From a virus: a stretch of DNA of 64,000 nucleotides. The first letter of the stretch is position 1; the number at the start of each line of letters is the position of its first letter. The translations under genes and the position numbers were made by a program. Below are positions 11,101-21,400 of the stretch, piece by piece. The DNA is taken from IMG/VR virus record IMGVR_UViG_3300027852_000031, positions 62,001 to 126,000 of that record; one strand, 5' to 3'. Under the pieces are notes generated by a model. It searched no databases, was not told the origin of the DNA, and was given only the letters and a program-made list of their open reading frames with translations.

Positions 11101-11491
11101 ATATGGACATGCTTCCGGACAGCCACCGCATGGAATAGAAATCTCCGGATCTTTTGGATTAGTTTGCAGTATTAATCCGGATGACCTAACCAGAATTGGA
11201 TATATTCCATTAAGCAGAGATAATGATCCATGGCTATTGTTTATGAAGTGCGATCCTGGTAAGTTTTCAACAACGAATTTGTATATGTCGGGATCGTCAC
11301 CTGTATCTATATATAGTTCCGGCAATTTGTTTATCGATGGATTATTCGGACAACCAAATGATTATTTACCTCTTTATCTTCTTGGCGTTTCTGGTCTTTT
11401 CAATAATGGTCCGAACGGCTTAGCACTTTTCTTGAATGCAGGTACCCTTGTGTATAATAGCAGTGGTAACCTATACTTACATGGTTATTAA
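6044..11491 (+). CDS. Very large repeat-built tail/fibre structural protein
   Basis: 1,815 residues, following the tape measure by 14 bases, so probably a distal tail, baseplate or fibre component. The first ~700 residues are six divergent copies of a 105-138-residue module, each with a GVR..GSS(L/I)(N/D)R-like segment, an AE/G turn and a closing F..(V/I)GYW. Then come short beta motifs of the type SG(N/L)L(F/Y)..G. A LamG-like jelly-roll region lies near DNA 8,590-9,500 (for example KIYLSVDGQPWLYIGSG followed by NEIALWTDEYQF). The C-terminal third returns to the short SGNLFxxG repeats. Receptor binding is inferred from architecture only. Gene order and size are strong; the exact tail role is unknown. 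Confidence 0.8.
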   Translation: MALRHYVEYINGWVCPDASHDDQWNPYDLSVFGVPPSAVVEISIGFPRSNAEYYGGVRKTGSSLNRRIRIAEAEGDGENFSTMMVQADASGYIEYYSDYFDSTYPSVVAPNFRVVGWWLGCTYIEKFDSFGATSADTWEGYALDQYGIGSGNVADFALSNDNIDTGFEIGIRSSGSTLEKKLRVKEAEGGGEIALNLSAIASGTTAAVEIYAGSIADCSFYLLGYFSVPPGDYVEDFTSFPVPELPDSTWQTLDVGSSGIANSGVAQFVLGNSSTNSPNELGVRNTYSSLNRTVNVDESETGGTTTGKNFGSLCSIVDSSGYVKYFSSDEATNPDFISVGYWTNFANSDIPFLNFNSTDCFIQGLNPYAHYIERLSSESDFFVAPSGSDWVEYDLSSMVPASTDNCSITAEIGIRNSSVTATHLAGARSTSSQINRYFELHDAESGGYDFISLLVPVDNQAKIHIYTDNISDIEFAVFGYWVGGIYHDTHDLFQINSEYTWVNHNVGTTYANKVAEIVITNYNSVQESGGVRSVGSSIDRHHQISKAETGKNHTTLHVNTSGNNGTIQAYISNSGNMSFTAIGYWSTAPGQYHETFSELTSPTENNVWTLSDTGTAEGSVTEMVLEQRYNIAERLMGAREVYSNNSRIWDIRETDLPAVDLAGNMHRVFVNVSSGTSIELYHESPIFAHAFRMVGYWDDLQFIPNINSGNIPLFTAGFDSYNVLDDSEYPSGLLLYCDGHLVHDQSGSLYTDGFGFIATDDQFGGQYPSGVSLYVEGEGISSISDSANLFVHGLVLHNDQLNLYTDAYGVDSNSSDLFLKTIDVISESISLILYNPVDTSSGLIGEDNAVFYLSRRHDNWTSTATERIEHKTWEFPKIIIGNRVFLGKPGATQTVGDGTLPGYDDMGGGFSSCRFGQALIGPIVNRQNILGHVVSPSDYPYAGSSSITTAFWMSGANTSGNIVEAGWFHRDGDFDTEGPSLNTHTLGVKITSDSGLQVWSSIRDVPYEQASGGGLWWGGTTHYGTPIGSDWSWNTEVDSLYWSWNEKWPEIHVEHGDVAFFAIHADFVDSGVDGNNPNHVKIYLSVDGQPWLYIGSGLTGPPASSLYNYEDPRSRYSENAVGIKVQAINYDAQDESLCVNEIALWTDEYQFESTELSGLFVTTDTYSRPMDEYKPTVSPRSTYIKRTVGPFIYDPIIVGDLYSPTTIMSGLLVTLEVGLGAYGADASAYLLEEVPPSGFYVRNISPPQIRYPTQGTRPPTQQQIFHDPESGIMRPVDNFGLNTYATSIRWVNHDNHPQHNQRRSPRPTNIYTYELYPVYGNDFIVSDDFQFDGSGLFFGGSTSSGLFVTQSTGDMDGTISGVNAGLTVDSLHFYISGPATNSGSTPLYIRTVETFNSSYIGTASRTPELVDFIFKADGNAGTDDFAGIEYGPHLYMQGPLQYEDDCPLFITGPIGADVNFYTCGSDTFNSSGSYPSGLLLKTGAGHLTFDGSGNLFTIGPIDYSGSCSLYTQAGLFEPPLDLFTMGSLYDSGSISGYIKGPEFICSSGSFPYPYNPNDFAFPYGDPSPTLYLNAHIPITDSLPLYIGPLNLFTPRPLHLRTPNNIPDDHIDLFIQGFIGPSGTTQTFNIGNLYLEANDADYPYTAGGTKTWPMFLPSQSGNLDADNSWTMFLNADFTTPGDCNLYTYGHASGQPPHGIEISGSFGLVCSINPDDLTRIGYIPLSRDNDPWLLFMKCDPGKFSTTNLYMSGSSPVSIYSSGNLFIDGLFGQPNDYLPLYLLGVSGLFNNGPNGLALFLNAGTLVYNSSGNLYLHGY

Positions 11492-11500
11492 GGGGGTAAC

Positions 11501-13243
11501 ATGGCTTCCGTTGTATATGACAGTAAAGCAATAATACCTGCTCCATTAGTCAATATGATTAAGGCATATCGTTCTGCCGGTGATGGAACTAAGCACGGTG
11601 TGACATACGATATTTCCATTGTCGGTACACTTTTGCCATTCCGTGGTTCGCCAAGTGGGAATTATATCCTTGGTGATCCATCAAATGCATTCTGGACACT
11701 TGGTGGTTACCCTCCAGACGAAACATATGTTGGTGGTGATACACCGTTTGTGCAGATACAAAGAAAACAAGAGGCGTTAAGATGGCTATTTCGCGAAGAT
11801 GGAAAGGTATTGGAGTGGTACGGAGGAGCAGCTTCCCCAGTTAAGTGTCGACCAATTGTAAAATCAATTAATTTTCCAGAAGGTCAGTGGGTTGATAGAT
11901 GTAATTACAGTATAGAGCTTCAAGCGGAATATTTGACTGGTATTATTGATGAAGATATATTCGATGGATCTGGTATACAAGACATATCAGAAGAATGGCA
12001 ATTTAATGAAACGATTGGCTACAATGGTAAGGTCTACGAAATAAGCCATGTTGTTAGTGCAAAGGGTGGTCTCACTTTTGAAGAAATAACTGGCACAGAA
12101 ACTCAGGCATGGGAAAATGCAAAATTATGGTGCGACAGTAGAATAAATGGTGTCCCGAATAGCGATTTTGTAACATATGCAACAGATTTTGTTAACTGGG
12201 TTAATGGTGGATACACAAAGAATACAAATATATCTGAAAAAGATGGTAGTTATGCAGTTACAGAAACATGGGTCATACGAGAAGCCGGTCCTGGAGAAAC
12301 AGCAGCAACTTATGTCGAACAATCGTTTACCACAGTGTATAAAACAGATAATGATATTATAGATGTTAATTACAACGGTACAATCTATGGATTAGAAAAT
12401 CAAGAAAGGACCGGAGGCCCGTCTGCTATAGAAAATGCCAAGGCTGTTATACCAACAAATAGTGAAGCTAAAATAACGACCGAATCTGCATTAGTTAATC
12501 TACTCAATGGCTACGAATTAGCAGACACACCTACACAAAAAGATATAACCATAAACGAAAAGGATGCTGTTGTTACTTTTGGATTCAACTGGTCTGCAAA
12601 TGAAGACACAGATTATACACAAAGTAATGAAGCAACAATATCGTATAGTGCAAGCGATGGTCTCTATACTTTGACACTCAATGTTGAGGTGGTTGGTAAT
12701 GGAGAAACCAAAGAAACTAGATTGGACAATGCTAGGATAAATATACCATCTGATTCTGATGCATTAACACTCGCAGAAGAATTAGTTGGTTCACAGAAGC
12801 CAGTAGGTATAAGTTTTACTGGTGACTATACAGCTAAATCAAGTGCTATGAATGAAGCAAGAGGCACTTCTAGGACATCTTGGACATGGAATGATCGTGA
12901 CGAATATAATGTCGATATATCTGTTGAAATTTCTTATCCGCAGATTGTTTCTGCTAAAATATCCATTCCAGGGCGAATCGCTGGTCCAATCATTCAAAGG
13001 ATAAATACCAGCACTGCGCAGCAAATTACTGTTAATTATAGATCAGAAGGCCATAGTATTAAACCAGATAGTGATGAAATTGCAGATATTATGGATGCAG
13101 CTGGTGGTGTGCCGTATGGTCCCGGCATCAGTCCATGGCTTCCTGGATCATATATTCTTGAATCTGATAGGGAAGTTTGGGGTTTCAGTAGTGGTAAATA
13201 CAATAGGACAAGGACTCATACAGTAACGGAGGATGGATATTAA
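11501..13243 (+). CDS. Probable tail/baseplate protein with internal repeats
   Basis: 580 residues. The N-terminal ~150 residues form one domain (start MASVVYDSKAIIPAPLVN; conserved-looking segments FWTLGGYPPDE and EALRWLFREDGKVLEWYGG), followed by about three related units built around ENAK..IP..S..A...LVNGYEL..T and a beta-rich W/Y segment. The stop overlaps the next start as TAATG, so translation is probably coupled to the following baseplate-like gene. It is preceded by an AGGGGGTAAC ribosome site. No enzymatic motif is seen. A tail or baseplate role is inferred from position. Confidence 0.7.
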   Translation: MASVVYDSKAIIPAPLVNMIKAYRSAGDGTKHGVTYDISIVGTLLPFRGSPSGNYILGDPSNAFWTLGGYPPDETYVGGDTPFVQIQRKQEALRWLFREDGKVLEWYGGAASPVKCRPIVKSINFPEGQWVDRCNYSIELQAEYLTGIIDEDIFDGSGIQDISEEWQFNETIGYNGKVYEISHVVSAKGGLTFEEITGTETQAWENAKLWCDSRINGVPNSDFVTYATDFVNWVNGGYTKNTNISEKDGSYAVTETWVIREAGPGETAATYVEQSFTTVYKTDNDIIDVNYNGTIYGLENQERTGGPSAIENAKAVIPTNSEAKITTESALVNLLNGYELADTPTQKDITINEKDAVVTFGFNWSANEDTDYTQSNEATISYSASDGLYTLTLNVEVVGNGETKETRLDNARINIPSDSDALTLAEELVGSQKPVGISFTGDYTAKSSAMNEARGTSRTSWTWNDRDEYNVDISVEISYPQIVSAKISIPGRIAGPIIQRINTSTAQQITVNYRSEGHSIKPDSDEIADIMDAAGGVPYGPGISPWLPGSYILESDREVWGFSSGKYNRTRTHTVTEDGY

Positions 13244-15627
13244 TGGCTCAAGTTATATATGATGACAGATATGGGGCTAGAACGTCGAAGGTATTTGGTT
13301 GTTCGTTCAAGAATATAACGGCGCAAATGGGTTTTAATAGTCAGCCCATCGTCTTTACAGTAACAGTTGTTGAAGAAGAAGATCAAGACTTTACATTAGA
13401 TGAAACCGATATTCGTTCTGCGCAATATGTTGCATACGGTGAGCTATCTATTCTTGGTATCGTTCAGTCATGGGAGCGAACAACCACAGATCCCACCGGG
13501 ACTGGAATTTACGTAGTTCGATTGACAGATTGTAGACCAGTTCTTGATGCAGCAAATATAGCGAATGTTTATGTTGACGACCCGGATTCCGAAGTAGCTT
13601 TAATAGATACGAATGTTGTTTATATAGGTTCCGAGGGCGATCGTGAGAATACAGACGAATCCAGCAGACAAGAGGAAGCTGGTGTTCCATTCAGTACAAT
13701 TATATCTCGCGTGGAAGCTACTACGCTCCATTATGGAAACAATGCTTTTACCGTTAATATGGATGCATTGAAAGATTTGACGAATTGGAGAAATGAAGGT
13801 ACAGATGATTACTACATCGAAGGAGAAATCAGATCTTTGGTATCTACTATCACAGAATTCTGCAATGCTGTTGGTGCAGAATGGTGGGTAGAATCTCAAC
13901 GGACTAGTGTGGTTGATGACACTATTGTCATCACGATAAAAGTCATCAGAAGATTAGACTCCATAGGGAATCCAACCGCCATAGATTTAGACTCGTTAGC
14001 TTCGTTGCACAACAACGAGGTTATAAGGAGAAAAGACGGGTATGAAAATCAGGATACCACCACAAACAAAGTCATCTGGGGTGGTGTCAGACGAAAGCTA
14101 GAACAAGTAAGTAATGTAGAGATCAAACCATTTTGGGGTTTTGACGAATTTGGACTTCCTTTATCTTCTCCTTCTTATGTCATGCCGAATGAACCACAGT
14201 ATAGGCGAGTAGATACAAGTATAGCCGAAATGGAAAATGTGTTAAACAATTATCTTGTTAACGAAGTTGATGCTGAACAATTGGCTGCATTACAACGATA
14301 TATGGATGATTTTTGGGGTAAAAGATTTTACTTCGAGTTAAGGAAAAACACTCTTTCTGATACAGGTACCAATTTGCAAGATTATCCTGAAATTATTCCA
14401 GCAGGATGGTGGGAAGAAGATATTCCACCAAACGGAGCTAGACAATTTGATCCAGATGCTTTATTGAAACTAACGACAGAGGATGGTCGATGGGGATCAT
14501 TTGTGCATCTTTCTGACATATTTATAACTGGCTCTGGGACTGAAGAATCTCCGAAAAAAGTTCATCCTGTCACTTGGGCAAATACTGTATATAATTCTAA
14601 CAACTTAATACCACGAGAAAATGATAATTATATGAAGTGTACGCTGGAGCAGTATGGTAAGTATGTTATTATGGTCATGCCAGTGTCGCTATCTAGGTAT
14701 TATATAGATCCTATTACTGGCGAACCAGATGCCAACAAACTAACACGACATGAAGAGTTGTCTAAATCGTGGATTCCTATTATGGACCGCACTATTCACT
14801 ATGGCCCATGGAGTAATACGTCGCTAGTACGAAGTCGTATTCCCGTGCCTGGTAATTCTGAAGTTTCTGTGGATAAAGATTTGGTGCCATGGACTTTTGG
14901 TACTAGAGATTTAACCAACCAGCAAGCGATGGACCAGTTGACCGAATTGGCAGCCACCCAAATTGATACTTTGCCGGAACTCGCTATTATAAATACTGGC
15001 CAATTGGAAGTTGCTGGTACTCCAAAAGTGAATATAGGCCAAGCGATTGGGAATGGCAGCAGTATAACAGAAATCTTTATAAGATTCGATAACAATGGTG
15101 TAACAACCAGATATGTGGTCAATTTATATACGAAAGAATTAGGTGAATTTAAGAGAAAGCAACAGAGAGAACGAGAACAACAACAAGAAGAAGATGAAAA
15201 AGTTCTAGAGGATGATTTCCCAGAAAATAAAGACGATTTTGAAAGCCCACCAGAACCAGAAACTCTGCCAGACGACGAAGATCTTGCCGGTCCGTCGCAA
15301 CCACAAAGAGAATATGTATATGAAAAACCAGAAGGTGGATTGGGTATTGTAACGACAAAGGAGGGTGGTCCATTCTATGCCGTTAGAAGATTAAGCTATC
15401 GAGATGTTGATCCAGAAACTTTTGCTGGTGCTGGGGTGGTGTTTGATAGTTATTTTTTATCTGAATGGACGAACGTAAGGAATTTATCTGAACCAGAACT
15501 TAGTCCTGGGTGGATACCTGTTGGGACGAAGGTAACTATTAGTATTTTTTCTGAAACAGATGAATCTGGGCCGTATTTACCGTATATGGAACAAACTCCA
15601 CCTACTTTTGCACCACCTATTACATAG
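13243..15627 (+). CDS. Probable baseplate hub-like tail protein
   Basis: 794 residues. The N-terminus (MAQVIYDDRYGART, then alternating beta segments to about residue 130) and the overall size are like large tail-hub proteins, but no named family is certain. Residues ~630-685 are an extremely charged Glu/Gln/Asp/Pro linker (KQQREREQQQEEDEK and onward), separating a final ~110-residue domain. The start shares one base with the upstream stop (TAATG). The first 18 residues resemble the start of the upstream protein (VIYD/VVYD), possibly a shared docking strand. It ends with TAG, eight bases before the next start. Confidence 0.65.
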   Translation: MAQVIYDDRYGARTSKVFGCSFKNITAQMGFNSQPIVFTVTVVEEEDQDFTLDETDIRSAQYVAYGELSILGIVQSWERTTTDPTGTGIYVVRLTDCRPVLDAANIANVYVDDPDSEVALIDTNVVYIGSEGDRENTDESSRQEEAGVPFSTIISRVEATTLHYGNNAFTVNMDALKDLTNWRNEGTDDYYIEGEIRSLVSTITEFCNAVGAEWWVESQRTSVVDDTIVITIKVIRRLDSIGNPTAIDLDSLASLHNNEVIRRKDGYENQDTTTNKVIWGGVRRKLEQVSNVEIKPFWGFDEFGLPLSSPSYVMPNEPQYRRVDTSIAEMENVLNNYLVNEVDAEQLAALQRYMDDFWGKRFYFELRKNTLSDTGTNLQDYPEIIPAGWWEEDIPPNGARQFDPDALLKLTTEDGRWGSFVHLSDIFITGSGTEESPKKVHPVTWANTVYNSNNLIPRENDNYMKCTLEQYGKYVIMVMPVSLSRYYIDPITGEPDANKLTRHEELSKSWIPIMDRTIHYGPWSNTSLVRSRIPVPGNSEVSVDKDLVPWTFGTRDLTNQQAMDQLTELAATQIDTLPELAIINTGQLEVAGTPKVNIGQAIGNGSSITEIFIRFDNNGVTTRYVVNLYTKELGEFKRKQQREREQQQEEDEKVLEDDFPENKDDFESPPEPETLPDDEDLAGPSQPQREYVYEKPEGGLGIVTTKEGGPFYAVRRLSYRDVDPETFAGAGVVFDSYFLSEWTNVRNLSEPELSPGWIPVGTKVTISIFSETDESGPYLPYMEQTPPTFAPPIT

Positions 15628-15634
15628 GTATGTA

Positions 15635-17677
15635 ATGGCTAATTTATATACATTTGCTGATTCGAATACCATACTGCTAGCAGTGCTTGGTTATCATCCG
15701 TTTACGCCAGATATGGGTGCTTTCTGTGGTGGTTATCAGGGTATATGTTATCCAAACCCCACAACAACAGCACCGTGCGGTGGAGTTTATACAAATCCAC
15801 AACTATATGTTGATCCATTTCCAACCCCATATGAGCCAAGATCGTCGCCAGACTTTTATTATGGTATTGGCGTTGGTAATCCAGGTGTATATTATCATAA
15901 TCCAGGCCATATACTCGGTCTATTAGATACATACGCAAGAATGTCGTATGGTCTTAGTGTTATCGACACAACCCGAAATGCTGGAAAAGTATCTAATATT
16001 GTCGATGTGTCTGAAAGTTATTATATCCCTCTATATACAGCCGACTCAGTAGTTTCGGTTGATCCAATACAATTTACAGAAAATCCAAGCAAATATATAG
16101 TTGGAATGTCGCCATCAGAAGAACAGTATTTAACTCTAGATCCTCGTAGTATACAATGTTTTGATCCAGAAGCAGCAGAAGGCGGTGGCGCTATACTGCA
16201 TTGGAATAAAATGCTCCCAGAAATAGGTACAGATGAAACCGTTGGTGTACCATATTACCACGATTCGAGTCATATCTATCACACACAAGAAACAACACCG
16301 GTGACATTCGTCAATTTATTCGAGAATATTTATACATATAGTTATTTTGGTATGCCAGAATTATTCCAAGAAATAATGTACAATTTATACGACTATGCTT
16401 CTGATTTTACAAGTTACAGCGATCATTCGTTATTTTCGTTGACTGCTGAAGCATCTAGTTTCCCTGTACCCCAAAACGAATGGCCAGATTGGCAGGCTGA
16501 AAATGCGCCATTTCCAATGAGACCACCACGTCCGATAGACGAATGGGGTGAGCCGATACACCCAGAGTCTACGCCATGGCCAGAGAGCGATTATAAGCAG
16601 GCTATTATACCACCGAAAGTATCAATCAATAGTGTGAATATCGAACGTCCAGACAACGAAGAAGAAGATCCAGTATTTAGTGATGCACCTGGATTAATCA
16701 GAACAAAGTGTACCAGATTAACGCCACAACATGCATTAAGTCTATTGACAGGATCGTCTGAGTTTCATAAAGTAGAGACAGAAGAAGCTGGTGGTTTTTA
16801 TGCATACGAATATAGGTCGTTGCCAGAATTAAATGCAGTAACCAATATTATCCCGATACAAAGCGCCGGTATGCGATATATGATTAGGCTCCACAGAGAT
16901 GAGATGTGGGGGAACCCGTGGGAGGGTTTCGATGCAGAAACGTTAGAGCCAAAAGCAGAAGGTACTGTACCTACTGTTTATTATCCACCAAGTAATATGC
17001 CAACAATGTTTGGGATAATAGATGTTTGTTTTAATATAACTGTATTTGAGAACACCACTATCACACTCGAAGCAGTGGGCGTTCTGGACAGGAACGGAAG
17101 ACTTGATCCGGTTTATAGACCAGATATAAATCCTGCCGATTGTGATCCGGGAGATCCCAACTGTGGCAAACAATTGTGGACATATGATTTTATTTCAAGA
17201 CAATTTTGTTTTTTGGTATCATCCACTAATAAATATACATGGGATCGTAATTGGCATGGTTTGCCAGAACATGATGATACATCTATGCATATTACCGAAA
17301 AAGTCATTTCGGCGAATCCATATCCAGGTGTGTCTCCTGATTCGGAATATGGTGACACTATAGATTGGGAAGAATCAACAATAGTTACTTATAGTGAATC
17401 TGTAGTGTTAAAGCCTGGCTGTAACAATGTTAGGGCAAGATTTGTGGTTCAAAACTTGAATATGCTCAATACTTTAGTTCTAACCGATAAGATAAGTGAT
17501 CCTCATCCATTATTCTGTGATGATCTTGATATGTGGGTTAGTATTACACCTCCTGCACCAAATCCTGGTGAACCAGCTATTTTTGAAACAATAACTCATC
17601 ATTTTGAGTTTAAAGATCCACAAGACCACAGAGCAGAAGAAGCAAATGACACAGATGGAACTGGGCCAGAGGGTTAA
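15635..17677 (+). CDS. Probable tail structural protein, Pro-rich
   Basis: 680 residues starting MANLYTFADSNTILLAVLG. ATG 15635 is preferred: it follows the upstream TAG by seven bases, whereas longer in-frame starts would lie inside the preceding gene. Rich in Pro, Tyr and Asp with many short beta segments. No catalytic motif and no family recognised. A Cys-containing loop (DCDPGDPNCGKQLW) sits near residue 510. Position between hub-like and fibre-like genes suggests a baseplate or fibre-attachment part. Confidence 0.65.
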   Translation: MANLYTFADSNTILLAVLGYHPFTPDMGAFCGGYQGICYPNPTTTAPCGGVYTNPQLYVDPFPTPYEPRSSPDFYYGIGVGNPGVYYHNPGHILGLLDTYARMSYGLSVIDTTRNAGKVSNIVDVSESYYIPLYTADSVVSVDPIQFTENPSKYIVGMSPSEEQYLTLDPRSIQCFDPEAAEGGGAILHWNKMLPEIGTDETVGVPYYHDSSHIYHTQETTPVTFVNLFENIYTYSYFGMPELFQEIMYNLYDYASDFTSYSDHSLFSLTAEASSFPVPQNEWPDWQAENAPFPMRPPRPIDEWGEPIHPESTPWPESDYKQAIIPPKVSINSVNIERPDNEEEDPVFSDAPGLIRTKCTRLTPQHALSLLTGSSEFHKVETEEAGGFYAYEYRSLPELNAVTNIIPIQSAGMRYMIRLHRDEMWGNPWEGFDAETLEPKAEGTVPTVYYPPSNMPTMFGIIDVCFNITVFENTTITLEAVGVLDRNGRLDPVYRPDINPADCDPGDPNCGKQLWTYDFISRQFCFLVSSTNKYTWDRNWHGLPEHDDTSMHITEKVISANPYPGVSPDSEYGDTIDWEESTIVTYSESVVLKPGCNNVRARFVVQNLNMLNTLVLTDKISDPHPLFCDDLDMWVSITPPAPNPGEPAIFETITHHFEFKDPQDHRAEEANDTDGTGPEG

Positions 17678-17703
17678 TATGGTGTCACTAATACCAACGA
17701 TTG

Positions 17704-17713
17704 TGTATAAATA
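17704..17713 (+). promoter_or_regulatory. Candidate promoter element TGTATAAATA
   Basis: TGTATAAATA lies in the 56-base gap before the 211-residue structural gene, 21 bases upstream of its ATG. It resembles both a sigma-70 -10 box and the TATAAATA late-promoter core of T4-like phages. A TGTATAAT-type core recurs in three other gaps of this window. No convincing -35 is present, so confidence is low. Confidence 0.3.
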
Positions 17714-17733
17714 CAAGAAGGAGATAATACGAT

Positions 17734-18369
17734 ATGGCTACTGTGAATCTTTATGCTGGTGAGAATACATTGGTGTCAAATGGGTCTGGATTGGGCTTTT
17801 TTGGTATTGCTGGTTTCGGCTCACCAGTTGCTATTGCAGCATATAACGGACGAACATTCGTAACAACAACAAGTGGTTTATCTGAAGGTTTCGAATGTAA
17901 TAATAATCAATGGCACTCGCCATCGTCTGTCGTTCATGGACAGGATGGATCTGGCATATCTTTGCAAAATTTACCAAATGAATTATCGACAATAAATCTA
18001 CGGTTTACTCATGGTGAACCCGTTTATTGTCAACAGGTAAGAATGTGGATTTTTGATGGTACTTTTACTGGATCATCGGCCAACAAAGAATCTCCTGCAC
18101 CTAATATAGATTTTTACGCAGCTGAGATACGACACAGAAGCATCTTACAGAGCGATCAAAGCGTTTATACCGATGCTGTCTGGTCTAATTTAAATGCTTC
18201 TGGGTCAAACTATATTGGACTTGTTAATTCTCCTGGCAAAAAGGGCGTTAGAGAAGGTGGTTTTGAGGAACTTAGTAATCGTCACGACTGGTACGTATCT
18301 CTAACATGTTCTCCTACGCAGCTTGGGGACAAAAATTTTGGCATGACTGTCGAACTGGAATATATTTAA
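17734..18369 (+). CDS. Structural protein, paralogue of the gene at 21953
   Basis: 211 residues. It aligns by eye along its whole length with the protein at 21953: AGE near the start, SGLGFFG..(F)G near residue 19-28, a NLRFT/NIRFT strand, a Cys-Gln-(L/V)-R strand, and a closing RHDW...L..SP...G.KNFG....LEY. Probably a virion protein, perhaps a fibre cap, head decoration or collar part; no family name is recognised. A good AAGGAG ribosome site lies 11 bases before the ATG. The pair brackets the 1,165-residue fibre-like gene. Confidence 0.7.
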   Translation: MATVNLYAGENTLVSNGSGLGFFGIAGFGSPVAIAAYNGRTFVTTTSGLSEGFECNNNQWHSPSSVVHGQDGSGISLQNLPNELSTINLRFTHGEPVYCQQVRMWIFDGTFTGSSANKESPAPNIDFYAAEIRHRSILQSDQSVYTDAVWSNLNASGSNYIGLVNSPGKKGVREGGFEELSNRHDWYVSLTCSPTQLGDKNFGMTVELEYI

Positions 18370-18406
18370 ATAATAGTATCTGTGCTCACAAGAGCGAAGT
18401 TTAATT

Positions 18407-21400
18407 ATGAGGATGTATACTTTACATTTTGGGCATGGTATGGAGCATACACAGGTTCTGTATGATCTTGCTAAAGGTAATTATCCATATGTATTTGATG
18501 GGTGGGACAATGGTAATGGTGATGTTCCAGATGCTGTTTGTGAAAACACACGTATCGTTTCTCATAAAGAAATTTTCGACAGATATGGGGTAAAAGGTGG
18601 GTGTGGGGAATATTGTTTAGAAACATGGAGTCACGATACAGATCGCCCACAATACGCATGTCGACTATATACTGGTGGCCATGGCGATACATCTTTGTAT
18701 GGCAAAGATGTTCGTGCATTCTATCTCAAATTTGATTTTTTGTATACTGAAACCGATGAGGGTACAGTTGTAATTTTACAAAGAAGCCGCACTGGTTTGG
18801 GCGATCCCACCTCAGAAGATTTAACATTAACTTTAAAAAATGGTTATCTAGAAGTCCTAGGATCAAAGCATATTACCCAGCCCGACACAGAACCTCCTAC
18901 ATATAGAGAAGATGGTTGGATTCCCAGGGGTGATGGTCGTAACGGTTCGATTTATTTAGCTCCGAATAAATGGCATGAGATTCAGGTTTTCGTCAACGCC
19001 AACCAGGGATGGGATGTCAGTGAAATTGGTGCCAACGCTAATGGACTGGGATACTTTGACGTAGATCCATTTGTTCCATATTTCCAGGCATATGAGCAAA
19101 ATCCAGTAACACCATCGAACCCAGTACCGAAAATAAAAGGCTCAGAAGATACAGCTTTTACAAGACCATTAAGGGTTGACACATGGCCATCGAATGGTCA
19201 TCCAAAATTTCCAAATGCAATATTGCCCGGTCAGGATCAAACATCTTGGCCCCCAGAAAATTATGGTAGTGGCCAATATTTTTATGGTGACAAAATAGGA
19301 ATGATATATGTTTGGGTTAATGGCCAACTAGATCTACAACATACGACTAATATGTCTAACGAACAAACGGGTTGGGAGTCGATATATTCACAACAAAGTG
19401 TATTCCTGGGTCACAATATAGCGACCTCCGATCCTGATGATCCACATAGCGGTCGTTTTTTCTATGATAACGTTATATGGAACGATGTCAGAAATCCATC
19501 TGGTACATATCCTTCCAAAATTTTTACACCACCATTTTCGTCTGACGATTCTTTGGAATGGGAACCAAATTACAAACTTAAGTTTACAGCAATGCAAATG
19601 GACCCCAACTATTGGGAAGTCGATGGGGTTGGGCGGTACAATACCAGAAAACATAATACATGGATGCCAAACTACCCACTCGGTGCTTTGGTGCCTAGTG
19701 GTCAACCATATTGGGTTGATGTGCCTGCCAGATATGGATCACCAACAGATAGTATGATCCCGCATGGAAGTAAATTGACTGTAATACATACCGATTGGAA
19801 TGGCAACAAACAAGAATATAATGTACGGTCAGGAAACCGAACACTGTATCCAGATTATAATGTCGATTATGCGTATCAAAATGTCCAGCCGAACGAAAGC
19901 AATCCTTTTGCTGTGAATCAAGATGATCCACGTTTGGACTCTTTGACGTCTGGCAATAAAGTCTTGTTTTATCTGAAACGACCTGCGATTGCTTCTGGAC
20001 AGCAGCCAGTGGCCGGTGGATATGGTCTCGGTGGTATGAAAGATTATATGCCAAATATATATGGAGATCTAGGTCAATCATCATTGCCGCCGATTTATCG
20101 TATATGGACTTGTATACAAGACCATGTTATTGGTACATCCGAGCCTGTTGATTTACAATATCATCTAATACGTGTTCCATCTGGTATTAGTGGTTATGTA
20201 GACTATTTGTCCGACAATCAGTGTCCAGGCGACAGGGCGTATAGATCATATACAAACGGTAATGCTGCATTGGCCGATGGATATTCAATGTGTGATTGGC
20301 CATATAATCCAATCACCGGTGATCCGTGGGTATGGGATGATTTGGATACAATACAAATTGGCGCCTACCATGGAACACATCTTGGTGGCAATCGCGTAAT
20401 ATTGTACACAATCTATTTGGTTGTTGAACATGCTGGTAATATTGACCCAGAATCTGACATTGTTGGAACAAATATTTTAGACTGGTCTATTGCCGATGAT
20501 ATACCATTCATCTCGCAAGACAAGAAACTATATATGCCAGGTTGGGCACCATACAATCCGAACGAACGATCTTCGTACTACAATATATGGAATATAGATC
20601 CTCCATTTGTTATAGAACGATCCGACAGAGAAACCGAAGATGGACAAGCTATTGTGTCTAATCCGCAGTACAGTGGTATTATAGAATGGGATTATAAAAT
20701 TCGATATCTTACTGGAGAGATCATTCAAGGTTCAAATTACAGAAAATTTGATGAACATTTTGATCCTGTATTTGTTTATACAGTTAGCGGCATAAACCCC
20801 TCTAATCCGATTAGACATCCGATGCGGGGAGAAGTGATCACAGATGTGGATGGAAATCATTTTACTTTTCTTACATATCCGGTTTTAGAGTGGAACGACA
20901 AAAAATATCCCACAGATCCCGGATTGTCTCCTCTTGATTATTATCCATACGTAAGATATGACTATGATGTTATGTATATAGCACCATTGCAATTGGGAAA
21001 TTTTTCGGAATATGGTGATTTTACTGGTTATATAGATACAAATTTACGACCAAATATTAGTGGCGGGCAGTGGACAATAAATAAAAGAGAAAACGCATTT
21101 AATTTTAGAATAGATAGTGATAGTTATTTTCATCCATTCAGTCCATCATCTGTGGTTAATCATGCGGCTACTAATCCAGATGAATCGCTCGACTATACAT
21201 TCCCGCAATCCAGATCTGGTCATGACTATTATTTCCAATCACCAGACTTACCTTCTGGTTCAGTATCTCAGGTAATATATCTGACAGATAGATTTGGTAT
21301 TTCGGCGAATGCTATAGATAATGGTTTATATCAAGCTGATATAGGGTTATATCAAACGACAGCGAGCCAGACAATAAATGATTCGGGTGAGGGTAGATTC